From assembly GCA_038138145.1 (NCBI GenBank), contig JAYQDD010000001.1, positions 1 through 64,000 of the forward strand: 64,000 bases of DNA, given 5' to 3'. Shown in pieces: positions 24,401-32,880 of this stretch. Every line of letters begins with the position of its first letter. Position 1 is the first letter of the stretch. The notes beneath the pieces were generated by a model. That model made no database searches, was not told the origin of the DNA, and saw only the letters and a program-made list of their open reading frames with translations. This DNA comes from UBA3537 sp038138145 (GTDB lineage: Bacteria; Bacteroidota; Bacteroidia; Flavobacteriales; Flavobacteriaceae). Made by a program: the position numbers and the translations under genes.

Positions 24401-25823
24401 TGAAATTGTATCTACTGGCTCTTTAGATTACAATACGGAGTTTTACACTGAAGACATTTGTGTGGATTACAGTTCATGTTTTTCACTTTATGTTTACGAC
24501 TCCTATGGCGATGGTATTTGTTGTGGCTATGGAGAAGGTAGCTTTTTGGTTCTAGATGCTTTAGGCAACACTATAATATCAAACAATGGTGAATTTGATA
24601 ATTTCGTTAAAGAACAATTTTGCTTAGATGATACTGGATGTACGATTACGGCTACTACTAGCGTCACCCACACAACGTCTTCTTCTGCAAGCGATGGTAT
24701 TATTACCATTAGCATAAGTTCAGGAATAAGTCCATTTCAGTACAGTATAGATGGAGGACAAACATTTACAAACGCTAACGTCTTTAACAATCTATCCGCT
24801 GGGGATTATGACGTAGTTGTTGTAGGAGCCACAGGATCTTGTACGTACGAGGAGAGTGTTTCCGTTGAATCTTGTAATTTTACTACAGTTGATATTGAAG
24901 CGACTTTAGTTTCATCTGTAGTATCAACAAATGGCTCGATTGTCATTACACCGACTTCTGGAATTGGTCCTTACCAATACAGTATTGATGGCGGTCAAAA
25001 CTTCGTAACAAATAATGAGTTTTACAATTTAGCCGTAGGAGACTACAATATTGTTGTAAAAGATGGTGCCAATATTTGCGCGTACGAAGCAGATGTGCCC
25101 CTTGGAGTTGAGGGCTTAGTTATAAACGAAATTAATTATCGCTCCAGTGTTGCATTCGATCCAGGAGATTGGATTGAATTGTACAATCCTAAAGCAGTAA
25201 CTATAGACATTTCAAACTGGCAAATCAAAGATGACAATAGCACTCATGTTTTTGTACTTCCTGAGGGCACTCAAATAGCCGGAAATGGATTTTTGGTAAT
25301 TGTTAAAGATGCAGCAGCATTCAGTAGTGTATTTCCAAATATTCCTTTCATAGGAGAATTAGATTTTGGATTTGGAGGGTCTGATGCTGTTAGATTGTTC
25401 AATTCCGAAAGTAAACTTTTGGACGAGGTGTATTATGAATCAGAATTTCCTTGGCCAACTTGTGCTGACGAAACTGGAAATACTTTAGAATTGATAACAC
25501 CAGATTTAGACAATTCACGTCCCGAAAGTTGGGATTGTATCAATGAAAATGGAAGTCCTAATGCTGTCAATAGTACCGGGCTTTCAATTGGAGAGGTCGA
25601 TTCTAATTCGATAGCGTTGTATCCAAATCCTGTAAAAAATATACTCTATATTTCAGGAAATTCAGCAGCGTACAACATTGAAGTATATTCATTACTTGGC
25701 AAGCGACTAATGACCGCTTCCAATACCAATGAAATCAATGTAGACACATTAAGTCATGGCGTTTACTTGATAAAAATTAATTCTGAAACAACAACAGTCA
25801 CAAAACGGTTTATTAAGTTTTAA
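21453..25823 (+). CDS. Secreted PEP/pyruvate-binding (glucan-water-dikinase-like) protein with lamin-tail and T9SS domains
   Basis: This 1456-aa protein has a signal peptide ending CVAQ. A calcium-binding DYDGDGIDDITEF lies near residue 99. Residues about 336-385 look like a phosphohistidine swivel domain (GGIITSVIQTPLSHVNLRA, His349). Residues about 435-735 are a PPDK-type ATP-grasp: FGAKCSNLATM, RCRSSTNNEDLPGFSGAG (537-554), and DIEYKV ... IIKQARP (714-732). The His-before-ATP-grasp order is that of alpha-glucan water dikinases, not of pyruvate phosphate dikinase. CARDB-like domains, SprB-type repeats, a lamin-tail domain (about 1225-1370) and a T9SS sorting domain follow. The ECF-type promoter C precedes it and a terminator follows. 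Catalysis outside the cell would need external ATP, so the role may be binding only. Confidence 0.82.
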   Translation: MIKRICILILCSISFFNFCVAQNVTIDNYSVNGLGQVQLSIQAQAGKYYILHAQHSPTFNWATSLTIGVNGTMVISEPAGAYPLANYTITEHDILAPDDYDGDGIDDITEFYNMPTDSPFNFAPPIDLIDGSTSIPDHDTFLELATVNNVGWAPFLDDQLYVKFGILNRDTSEPQVYFINSNTYVIHASFWSGIGASVTGDDSSGEIVFNPNDILPNGVIGSYSFNFSFGDAYDFEDTQRTYELLVASMPFLQNNMNHFIGQADEDNHINNYAEDFEDSRIDVVLETDVFAEVNYIPFHEAEGYGFFKHMTDLNETPGSRDIVLYDALPNSLPRVGGIITSVIQTPLSHVNLRAIQDNVPNAYIANPLSNDAISSLLGGYIYYKVENDRYEIREATLNEVNAWYEELRPTEPQIPIRDLSITQIMPLDNIGFEMSTAFGAKCSNLATMRSFDLPSGTIPDGFGIPFYYYDEFMQFNNFYEEAQVMIDNPTFQTDINFRIDRLRDFRRAIKDAPMPQWMLDDLQAMHDDFPEGTPVRCRSSTNNEDLPGFSGAGLYTSKTQYPDEGHISKSIKQVYASMWNFRAYEERDFYRVDHFMAAMGILCHTNFQGEQSNGVGISIDPIYETEDTFYLNTQVGESLITNPDPNSVPEEILLYRDPTQGGGYLVLRLSNLVNPGELVMDQQYLDQMRDFLTVIHDEFAILYDVVGAEGFGMDIEYKVTAQDQLIIKQARPWVSFWADINGDYDLGITAIVEPQSSSTLGNNELVTITVANEGLNAMSNFDLELVVDDQSIETITIPHTIEPFSEANFQFSVPQDFSVVGDYSVTAMVSHEDDEYENNNTLNAVISKTHEVDAALSIEDSFVVCNDVVEVSAVVTNQGDTTITDVQIEVVVNGSVVEIINASVDIPFQEQETIIISVNSNLQQNNNITLNLLSVSPQSDGDSTNNSATATTNLESDYDVITLVINADNYPQETSWKLVNEFNEIVSTGSLDYNTEFYTEDICVDYSSCFSLYVYDSYGDGICCGYGEGSFLVLDALGNTIISNNGEFDNFVKEQFCLDDTGCTITATTSVTHTTSSSASDGIITISISSGISPFQYSIDGGQTFTNANVFNNLSAGDYDVVVVGATGSCTYEESVSVESCNFTTVDIEATLVSSVVSTNGSIVITPTSGIGPYQYSIDGGQNFVTNNEFYNLAVGDYNIVVKDGANICAYEADVPLGVEGLVINEINYRSSVAFDPGDWIELYNPKAVTIDISNWQIKDDNSTHVFVLPEGTQIAGNGFLVIVKDAAAFSSVFPNIPFIGELDFGFGGSDAVRLFNSESKLLDEVYYESEFPWPTCADETGNTLELITPDLDNSRPESWDCINENGSPNAVNSTGLSIGEVDSNSIALYPNPVKNILYISGNSAAYNIEVYSLLGKRLMTASNTNEINVDTLSHGVYLIKINSETTTVTKRFIKF

Positions 25824-25858
25824 AGTTCTGTTTTATGATTGTTTTTGAACAATATATT

Positions 25859-25894
25859 AAACACCTTTTACAGACATGTTTGAGGTGTTTTTTT
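25859..25894 (+). terminator. Rho-independent terminator of the dikinase-like gene
   Basis: AAACACCT / AGGTGTTT form an 8-bp stem around a 16-base loop, followed by a run of seven T after the final G. It lies 36 bp past the stop codon and before the promoter of the next gene. Confidence 0.8.
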
Positions 25895-25961
25895 AATTAA
25901 AACAAGCAAGAATGTTTAATTAATTATATTTGCTATATAATTCTTACAAAATCCTAATATC

Positions 25962-27404
25962 ATGAAAAAAACCTACATTTTTATAGTTATGCTATCCTTT
26001 TCGTGGCTAAACTTCGCCCAAACACCTTGTGTTGGGAACAATTCTGGCGGATTTCCATGCGATGATTATGATTTGATGGACCATTTTGATAAAGTGACTT
26101 TAAGTAATCGCGATGGTAGTGATATATGGGGATGGACTGACCCATCAAATAACAACGAATATGCCATCATTACGTTTGAAGACAAAACCTGTTTTCTGAA
26201 TATAACGGATCCCATAAACCCAACCTATTTAGGGTTTTTAAATTCCAATGCCGGTGTCAACTATTGGCGTGATGTAAAAGTATATCAAAACCATGCCTTC
26301 ATTGTGGCCGATAATGTTGGCGTTCATGGCATGCAAGTCTTTGATTTGACACGATTGAGAAATGTAGCGAGCCCTCCAGAAAACTTTACAGCAGACACTG
26401 TGCTTACCAGTGGATGGAATGGCTCTACAATAGGAAGTTGCCATAATATTGTAATCAATGAGTCTGTTGGTATTGCTTATCTCGTTGGTTGTAATAGCGC
26501 AAACGGTGGTGGCCCCATGTTTATTGATATTAGTGACCCTGTCAACCCTGTAGCCGTTGGCCAATACACCACAGATGGTTATACCCATGATGCACAGGTG
26601 GTGACCTATGCAGGCCCAGATACAACATATACAGGGAAAGAAATTTTAATCGTAAGTAATGAAGACAAAGTGGTTATTGTGGATGTAACTTCTCCAACCG
26701 CTCCAGTAAAAATTTCAGAAATCACGTACAGCAATGTTTCCTATACACATCAAGGGTGGTTTTCATCAGATATGCGGTATTTTTTGGTTGGTGATGAAGA
26801 TGATGAAATTAGTTTTGGGGTCAATACCAGAACAATTATTTTTGATTTCTTAGATTTAGATCATCCAGTGTACCATTCACAATATACAGGAGGAAGCGCA
26901 GCAATAGATCATAATTTATATGTTAAGGGCGATTTGGTTTTCGAAGCCAATTATACGTCTGGATTACGTGTTTTAGATATTTCTGATATTAATAACATCA
27001 CTGAAGTAGGATATTTTGATACCCATCCTGAAAACAACAACACAAACTTTAATGGTGCATGGAGTGTTTACCCCTATTTTAATAGTGGTAATATCATCAT
27101 TAGTGATATAAACAGAGGTCTTTTTATTGTTAGAAAATCGGGAACACTTAGTGTGGATGACTCTGTTTTCAATAAAAAAGAAGTAACGGTATACCCAAAT
27201 CCTGTGCGTGAAAAAGTTGTCATTACAGTCAAAAACAATCCCATCGAAAAAGTACAATTATTTAATGTTTTGGGTCAAAAGATTGTAGATGTTGAGGTCA
27301 ACAATCTTAGTGAAATAAGCTTAAACGTTAGTCAGTATGACGAAGGGATTTATTTCTTGAGAATAAATAATGATTTTACTCAAAAAATTATCATCAAAAG
27401 GTAA
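25962..27404 (+). CDS. Choice-of-anchor B family protein (LVIVD repeats) with T9SS domain
   Basis: This 480-aa secreted protein has a signal peptide ending LNFAQ. Its LVIVD-like beta-propeller repeats are CFLNITDPINPTYLG, MFIDISDPVNPVAVG, VVIVDVTSPTAPVKIS and RVLDISDINNITEVG. The C-terminus (VYPNPVREKVVITV ... SQYDEGIYFLRIN) is a type A T9SS sorting domain. The choice-of-anchor B family is defined by this architecture and has no known activity; propellers of this kind usually bind partners. A TATATTTG box (25925-25932) matches the housekeeping -7 promoter motif. Confidence 0.88.
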   Translation: MKKTYIFIVMLSFSWLNFAQTPCVGNNSGGFPCDDYDLMDHFDKVTLSNRDGSDIWGWTDPSNNNEYAIITFEDKTCFLNITDPINPTYLGFLNSNAGVNYWRDVKVYQNHAFIVADNVGVHGMQVFDLTRLRNVASPPENFTADTVLTSGWNGSTIGSCHNIVINESVGIAYLVGCNSANGGGPMFIDISDPVNPVAVGQYTTDGYTHDAQVVTYAGPDTTYTGKEILIVSNEDKVVIVDVTSPTAPVKISEITYSNVSYTHQGWFSSDMRYFLVGDEDDEISFGVNTRTIIFDFLDLDHPVYHSQYTGGSAAIDHNLYVKGDLVFEANYTSGLRVLDISDINNITEVGYFDTHPENNNTNFNGAWSVYPYFNSGNIIISDINRGLFIVRKSGTLSVDDSVFNKKEVTVYPNPVREKVVITVKNNPIEKVQLFNVLGQKIVDVEVNNLSEISLNVSQYDEGIYFLRINNDFTQKIIIKR

Positions 27405-27455
27405 TTTTTTTATTGAAACTAGTTATCTGCTTTTCAGTTGAAGTAGACTTAAAAA

Positions 27456-30400
27456 TTAATTCTTAATAATCTTTTTTATGACAGTCAGATTATTGGTTTT
27501 AATTTTTATAAAATAAACGCCTGTATCAAACGTGCTTAAATCTAATTGATTAGTAGCTAAAGCTGAACCTACTTTTTGCCCTAAAATGGAATACACCTCA
27601 ACATCAAATCGGTCATCACTTCGTCCAATATACAATACATTTTTTACCGGATTTGGATACACTTTAATGCCATCAATTTCAAAATCTTCTACAGTAAGAT
27701 TACTGTTATTTATGGCGTTAGGACTACCATTTACATTGATGCAATTCCAACTCTCTGGTAATGCATTGTCTAATTCAGGATTAATCAATTCTAAGGTATT
27801 TCCAGTTGCATCTGCACAGACAGGCCATGGCGCAACAGACTGATAAGCCACTTCGTCTTGTAATGTTCCTGACGCATTGTATAGGCGCACAGCATCTGAA
27901 CCACCAAAACCAAAACCTAGCTCCCCTATATAATCTATATCCGGAAAGACATTAATAAAATCAGAAGCATCTTTAACTACCACGAGATAGCCATTGCCCT
28001 CAATTTGTGTCCCTTCGGAAATGATAAACATATGAGCATCATCATCGTCTTTGATTTGCCAATTTGAAAGATCAACTGGAGCCGAATTTGGGTTGTATAG
28101 CTCAATCCAATCATCGGCATTAAAATCAACACTAGATCTGTAGTTTATCTCATTGATAACAATTGGAATAGTTGTTTGTGTAGGCGTAAAGTTAGGAATG
28201 ACCTCAAAAGAACCTGTTAGCGACAATTGAATGGTTTCATCAGTAGAAAACAAATCTCCACTCCAATGCGAAAATTCGTAACCAAATTCGGCATTTGCAG
28301 TGAGTTTGATGGGTACAGTTTCAAAATAATCTCCCGTCCATGAATCTTCCTGTATTTTTAAGTTTTCATTAACCTCTACAAAACCTTCATTGGTGTTGAG
28401 GTTTGTAATGGTAATAGGGTGATGGTTTGGAAGACCAAATTGTTGCTTTATGTGTTCTTTTACAATGGGATGTCTGTTGATGGCAAAACTTTTCATATTA
28501 TCAACATAATAACCAATATGTCCAAAAACGTCAGAAATTTCATAACCTACAGACGGGTCATCTTTCCATCGATTATAATGTGTCAACACTTCAGGTTCTA
28601 TCATAGTATAAGTTGCATCGATGTGGTTTATTACATTGTTTGGTAAAAATCTGGTATTTAATTCATCAGCATAACGATTTATGAATTGATTTCTAAAACC
28701 AATATTTGTAGTTAACTTTCTAAATAATAAAGTAGACCACGCTGGGTTCGGCCACCCTGGACCGTCTGGCTCTAGTGCAAAACTAAGTGTATCTTCGTGG
28801 TAGTTGGAAATATTCCAAAATGGGCCAAAACCAAAATCAGTATCATACATTATCCAACGCCATTTGGTGTCTGGATGTTTCCAAAATTTGATATTATTTC
28901 CTGGCCAGTCTGTATTGTTGATATATATGTTTGAAGCTTGGTAAAGGGCATAGTGCTTCAAATCGATTCTATCGCGGACAAACTCAAAATTAGTATCATT
29001 AGACAAATCGTATGTATTGATGTAATCTATGAGTTGATTGTATTCTTCATTGCTTCCTTCAATAATTTGTGCATTATTTGTGAGTAATGTGATTTCATCA
29101 GCGTTTAAATTGTGCTTTGATGCCAACATGTGCTCATTTATTTTTTCACGCATATTGTACATTCCCCAGTATTCTCCATTGAGGTATGTGGCAACAGGAT
29201 TATAATCTTGAAAATCCAATTCTGTACCCCGCATTAAACTTGTAATCATGATATCCTTCATACTAGATCTTAACCAATCTTGACCAGAATTTCTGAGTGT
29301 AAATGCTTCGAATTCATTGTAGGTTATATTGTCAAAAAATGAATGTTCAAATTTTGAATCGCCGTATTGGCCTCTTGCAAAAAAAGATAATGAACGTTGC
29401 CCGTTTTGGCCTCTGCTCCATCCTCCAAAAATTTTTACACCTGCATTAAACTGAACCGATGCACTTCCGTCATGCTCATAAAACGAAAAGTGTATGGGAC
29501 GTTCCCAATCTTCCCAAAAATTCGCACCAAAATAGGGCATATCTGTTGAATAGGTACCCTCAGGTCCAAAAACATAAATTCCATAATCGTCATCAAAGAA
29601 ATCATCAGGATTTACGCTAAGCAGCATAACATCAATATCGTGATTTGCTCCAATAATATAGGATTCTGTCCCTGTTTTTGAGGGCAGGTAATTTGAAGCA
29701 AAAATCCGTGCGCGCACACTGGTATTTTCGGATATATTGATTGTACCGCCGTAAACTGGTGATTGTTCATTAGGAGTACTTCCATCGATGGTATACCGAA
29801 TGACTTGTCCTATCTGATTGCCAGAAAGGCTAAGACTTACGGGCTGGGTTTTTAGTCCTCCATTTTCTGAAAAAATAACTTCATTTTGAATGGTCCCTGT
29901 AAATTCTTCATCATCATTTTGAGCATCTGGAGTTGTGTTTACGTAGCTAACAATAGTGTTTGAAAAATTGGAAACTCCTATAGAAGTATTTGGAGGTAAT
30001 CCTTCCACAAGAAGTTGATCTACTAATGATCCATTTTGATCTGAAAGTGTTAGAGTCTCAGAGGTTGTAGAAATTTTAAAGTTTGTATGAAGTGTGTTGT
30101 TGTCTGTTAAGTTCAATATTTCGGGAGGATTGACGCCTGAACTGTTGGCTGTTGAATAAATAGCTGATAGAAAGGGGATGATGGTGAAGTCTGAGGAAAA
30201 TGAACTAACATTATGTGCTTGAATTGCTAAAACGTTGGTTCCGTCAACTAAAATAGAACTAAAATCTGAGACTAAAAACCGATCTGGCGACCCTCCATTG
30301 TACATTTGTGCTTCATGGTCTTGGTTGGTGGAAGCATTGTAGGGTGGGGGTACTCCATCAATATTGGCACGTGCGACTTCAACGCCGTTGATGTAAGCCA

Positions 30401-30947
30401 CAAAAGCATCATCGTAGTCAATATCTAGAATTAAAGAGATCATTTCTGCAACATTTGTTAGATTAAAACTTTTTCGAAGGTAAACAGACAAGGTTCCGTT
30501 AGGAATTAGTGTAGCATCGTCGCCATCGGCATAACCAAAACCAGAAGCACCATTACTCCAGCTAGAATCATTAAAACTTAAACTTGTCCAATTTGAACTT
30601 GGTTCCGCACTTGGAATCAGAAATTTAAATAAATCGCCTTGATTAATTAGTGTCCTTGATGCAGTGATTTGAGCACGGTCTTTATCTGAAGCCCATAACA
30701 GTAAGTAATCATTGGCAGGTATGGTAACACTGGGAAAGTTCCACTTTGATAAATCGTTTATATCATCAGAAATACTCCAATTTTCAAGGTTGATATCTTG
30801 AGTTCCATAATTATAAAGCTCTATCCAATCTGGCGTGTCTCCATCTTCATCAAAATAAACAGAGTTGGACGAAACAACTTCATTGATTCTTATGTTTTGT
30901 GCATTTGAAAGTAATCCGATGAAAAGAAAGAAAAATAAAGTTCTCAT
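27456..30947 (-). CDS. Giant CotH-kinase protein with two lamin-tail domains and T9SS sorting
   Basis: This 1163-aa secreted protein has a signal peptide ending LLSNAQ. The order of domains is: lamin-tail domain 1 (about 18-115, INEVVSSNS ... DWIELYNYGTQDI), a lectin-like insert, a chitobiase/beta-hexosaminidase C-terminal-like segment (IRYTIDGSTPNEQSPVY), a CotH kinase domain (about 490-800, GVKIFGGWSRG, EYWGMYNMREKINEHM, MYDTDFGFG), lamin-tail domain 2, and a type A T9SS sorting domain. Lamin-tail domain 2 is nearly a copy of the one in the dikinase-like protein at 21453-25823. Substrates are unknown. It converges with the choice-of-anchor gene across 51 bp and no strong terminator is visible there. 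Confidence 0.87.
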   Translation of the reverse strand: MRTLFFFLFIGLLSNAQNIRINEVVSSNSVYFDEDGDTPDWIELYNYGTQDINLENWSISDDINDLSKWNFPSVTIPANDYLLLWASDKDRAQITASRTLINQGDLFKFLIPSAEPSSNWTSLSFNDSSWSNGASGFGYADGDDATLIPNGTLSVYLRKSFNLTNVAEMISLILDIDYDDAFVAYINGVEVARANIDGVPPPYNASTNQDHEAQMYNGGSPDRFLVSDFSSILVDGTNVLAIQAHNVSSFSSDFTIIPFLSAIYSTANSSGVNPPEILNLTDNNTLHTNFKISTTSETLTLSDQNGSLVDQLLVEGLPPNTSIGVSNFSNTIVSYVNTTPDAQNDDEEFTGTIQNEVIFSENGGLKTQPVSLSLSGNQIGQVIRYTIDGSTPNEQSPVYGGTINISENTSVRARIFASNYLPSKTGTESYIIGANHDIDVMLLSVNPDDFFDDDYGIYVFGPEGTYSTDMPYFGANFWEDWERPIHFSFYEHDGSASVQFNAGVKIFGGWSRGQNGQRSLSFFARGQYGDSKFEHSFFDNITYNEFEAFTLRNSGQDWLRSSMKDIMITSLMRGTELDFQDYNPVATYLNGEYWGMYNMREKINEHMLASKHNLNADEITLLTNNAQIIEGSNEEYNQLIDYINTYDLSNDTNFEFVRDRIDLKHYALYQASNIYINNTDWPGNNIKFWKHPDTKWRWIMYDTDFGFGPFWNISNYHEDTLSFALEPDGPGWPNPAWSTLLFRKLTTNIGFRNQFINRYADELNTRFLPNNVINHIDATYTMIEPEVLTHYNRWKDDPSVGYEISDVFGHIGYYVDNMKSFAINRHPIVKEHIKQQFGLPNHHPITITNLNTNEGFVEVNENLKIQEDSWTGDYFETVPIKLTANAEFGYEFSHWSGDLFSTDETIQLSLTGSFEVIPNFTPTQTTIPIVINEINYRSSVDFNADDWIELYNPNSAPVDLSNWQIKDDDDAHMFIISEGTQIEGNGYLVVVKDASDFINVFPDIDYIGELGFGFGGSDAVRLYNASGTLQDEVAYQSVAPWPVCADATGNTLELINPELDNALPESWNCINVNGSPNAINNSNLTVEDFEIDGIKVYPNPVKNVLYIGRSDDRFDVEVYSILGQKVGSALATNQLDLSTFDTGVYFIKIKTNNLTVIKKIIKN

Positions 30948-31009
30948 TAGTTTATTTAAAGTCTTTACAAGTTATAAATAGTTCAATTTTGAATTTTAAA
31001 TGATATATT

Positions 31010-31399
31010 TTAATCACAACCAGAACTTAACCTCCAAAGATGACTGAATTCTCCGTCCATAAAAAGTTTGCCGCCATCACATTCAAATGTAACTTCACGT
31101 GGTGCCTCAAACCATATAAGCGTATTTCCATCAAAACTATAACTATGAACGCCAGGAATTCTATCAGTAGAATCTAAAGAATTCCAATAAACATCATCAG
31201 CAGGACAATCTACACAATAATAAGTAAATACAGTACCATCAACAAGCTCATACATTGTATTTGCATCTGCTCTATTTTCACTTGGTGACCATATCCATTT
31301 GCCTTCTACAGTGTAAGCTGGTATAGGAACGTCTTCTGAGTCATCCCCACTACTACATGCGAAGATTAATAATGTAGAGAGTAAGATTATATTTCTCAT
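31010..31399 (-). CDS. Small lipocalin-like lipoprotein
   Basis: This 129-aa protein has a lipoprotein signal (LLIFAC, Cys15) followed by an acidic linker. The core VEGKWIWSPSENRADANT and the FDGNTLIWF, VTFECDGGKLFM strands resemble lipocalin-like proteins of Bacteroidota, with cysteines (YYCVDCP, ECDGG, SGCD) that may pair. It is 62 bp upstream of the giant CotH gene on the same strand and may be co-transcribed with it. The ligand is unknown. Confidence 0.72.
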   Translation of the reverse strand: MRNIILLSTLLIFACSSGDDSEDVPIPAYTVEGKWIWSPSENRADANTMYELVDGTVFTYYCVDCPADDVYWNSLDSTDRIPGVHSYSFDGNTLIWFEAPREVTFECDGGKLFMDGEFSHLWRLSSGCD

Positions 31400-31476
31400 A
31401 TTGGCTAATTTTCAGCAAGATAGAAATTTTAATACAAAATATTGTTCATAAGTTGAAATATACCCAAGCATAAAAA

Positions 31477-31541
31477 ATTATCCTTGGGGATAATGCCGTG
31501 GAGCAGAGGGGAGTGAAGTCGAACTATTTTGAGGTTGATTT
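31477..31541 (+). repeat. Hairpin-headed interspersed repeat, copy D1 (left edge of island)
   Basis: A 7-bp hairpin (ATTATCC-TTGG-GGATAAT, 31477-31494) overlaps the start of a conserved 40-base block (31491-31530). That block matches copy D2 (42693-42732) at 35 of 40 positions and copy D3 (41107-41146) in the same orientation. Shared words are TGCCGTGGAG and AAGTCGAACTATTTT. The block ends at the stop codon of the minus-strand regulator. It marks the left edge of the accessory island. Confidence 0.78.
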
Positions 31542-32784
31542 AGTCAAAATAGGTAAGTAAAAAATCTTCTGAAAAATAAGCGTAATTTAGCTTTCTACTT
31601 AGTATCTTATACTGAGCTACCAAATTCACTTTTTTAGTTTTTTTAGTTGAGCTGTTGTATAAATAAACAAGAAATATTAGGTTTATAAATTCTTTATAAC
31701 TATGTCGACAATCACTTAGTCTAAAAGATTTAAAAAATTTAGTTTCATTTTCTTTATCTCCCGATAACCTGTAATAAAATAGGCACATTAAATAAAACGA
31801 ATTTAATTGAGTTTTTTGAAAATAAAACTCAACTTTTGAATTAATTCTGCTGATTATATAATGCATTAATTCGATGTTTTTTAGAAGAATAGTAGTTGTA
31901 AATAACTCATAATAATGACTAATTATATTACCTTTTGTTAAAACAGATGTATGATAGGCATTTAATTTGTCTAATCTTTTTTTTGGGTCTGTACTCAGTA
32001 ATTCCAAGCTCAATAATCGACTGCTTAAAATAGGGTGAAGTTGTTTTTTGTAAGTTGCCTTCACATTGATAGGATTGAAAACTTTATTGTTAATAAAATT
32101 TTTGAATTCAAGTACAGCAGTTGAAAACAGCGTTATATCCTCCCTGATATTATTTTTTTTTATGACTTCCAACGAATCCCCATAATATTTGTTCAAGCTT
32201 GAGTAGTCTACAAAAATTAGAAATACACATTCCAAAAAATTAATATTTTTTAAAAGTATTGGATCTACTTTTGGTTTTTTTCGAATCAATAGTCCAATAG
32301 AATTCCCAAGTTTAAGTACTTCATAATATGAAAACGAGTTAAAGTTTAGTGCCTTTAATTCGAATATTCTGTTAATTAGGCCATAATTTTCGTTGTGCCA
32401 TAATTCACGAATCAGAATTATTAACATACTTAAAAAATCTTCTGTACTGTTCCTTGTGTTATTAACAAGCTTAATAATTTCCTCCGAATCGTTTTCTGAA
32501 ACAGTTTTATAAATAATCTCTGTTAAATCGATTTTTTGTTTAAAACTATGATTTTGTAAAAAATGAACATAATTTTTATAGCCTACAAACTTAGCTAGTG
32601 TGTTTAGCGTTTTTGTATTTGGTTTTGTAGGATTAATTAGTCCGTATAATCTTCTAACGGTATTATAACTAATTTCTACTTCAAGAGTTTCAAAAATTAT
32701 ATTAGAAACCAATTCACAATCTCCTCGTGAATTTATTTTTTTCCCAATCTTTTTTTCTATTTCTTTTTTTAAGACATCAATCAA
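31540..32784 (-). CDS. Putative transcriptional regulator divergent from the island operon
   Basis: This is a 414-aa protein of a type common in marine flavobacteria. The N-terminal ~75 residues (GKKINSRGDCELVSNII, then SYNTVRRLYGL, then TLNTLAKFVGYKNYVHFLQ) look like a helix-turn-helix DNA-binding module. The remaining ~330 residues are all-helical and unrecognised, perhaps TPR-like. I place the start at the TTG at 32784 because it aligns with the ATG of the truncated paralogue at 14141; another TTG two codons upstream (32790) is possible. It diverges from the KAP operon across about 90 bp that hold an 11-bp tandem repeat, so control of that operon is the simplest reading. Confidence 0.68.
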   Translation of the reverse strand: MIDVLKKEIEKKIGKKINSRGDCELVSNIIFETLEVEISYNTVRRLYGLINPTKPNTKTLNTLAKFVGYKNYVHFLQNHSFKQKIDLTEIIYKTVSENDSEEIIKLVNNTRNSTEDFLSMLIILIRELWHNENYGLINRIFELKALNFNSFSYYEVLKLGNSIGLLIRKKPKVDPILLKNINFLECVFLIFVDYSSLNKYYGDSLEVIKKNNIREDITLFSTAVLEFKNFINNKVFNPINVKATYKKQLHPILSSRLLSLELLSTDPKKRLDKLNAYHTSVLTKGNIISHYYELFTTTILLKNIELMHYIISRINSKVEFYFQKTQLNSFYLMCLFYYRLSGDKENETKFFKSFRLSDCRHSYKEFINLIFLVYLYNSSTKKTKKVNLVAQYKILSRKLNYAYFSEDFLLTYFD

Positions 32785-32798
32785 AATCAAAAATATTT

Positions 32799-32820
32799 AT
32801 ATGAGCCAAATATGAGCTAA
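32799..32820 (-). promoter_or_regulatory. 11-bp tandem repeat in the divergent regulator/KAP promoter region
   Basis: Two adjacent units, ATATGAGCCAA and ATATGAGCTAA on the plus strand, differ at one base and are one helical turn apart. They lie 15 bp before the regulator start and 60 bp before the KAP gene. The truncated paralogue at 14141 has a tandem 11-bp repeat of another sequence in the equivalent place. An operator for the regulator is the likely role; this is inferred. Confidence 0.5.
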
Positions 32821-32880
32821 ATATAAAATAATAATTTTATAAATTAGTGACGATTAACTATTAAGTATAAAATATTATCG

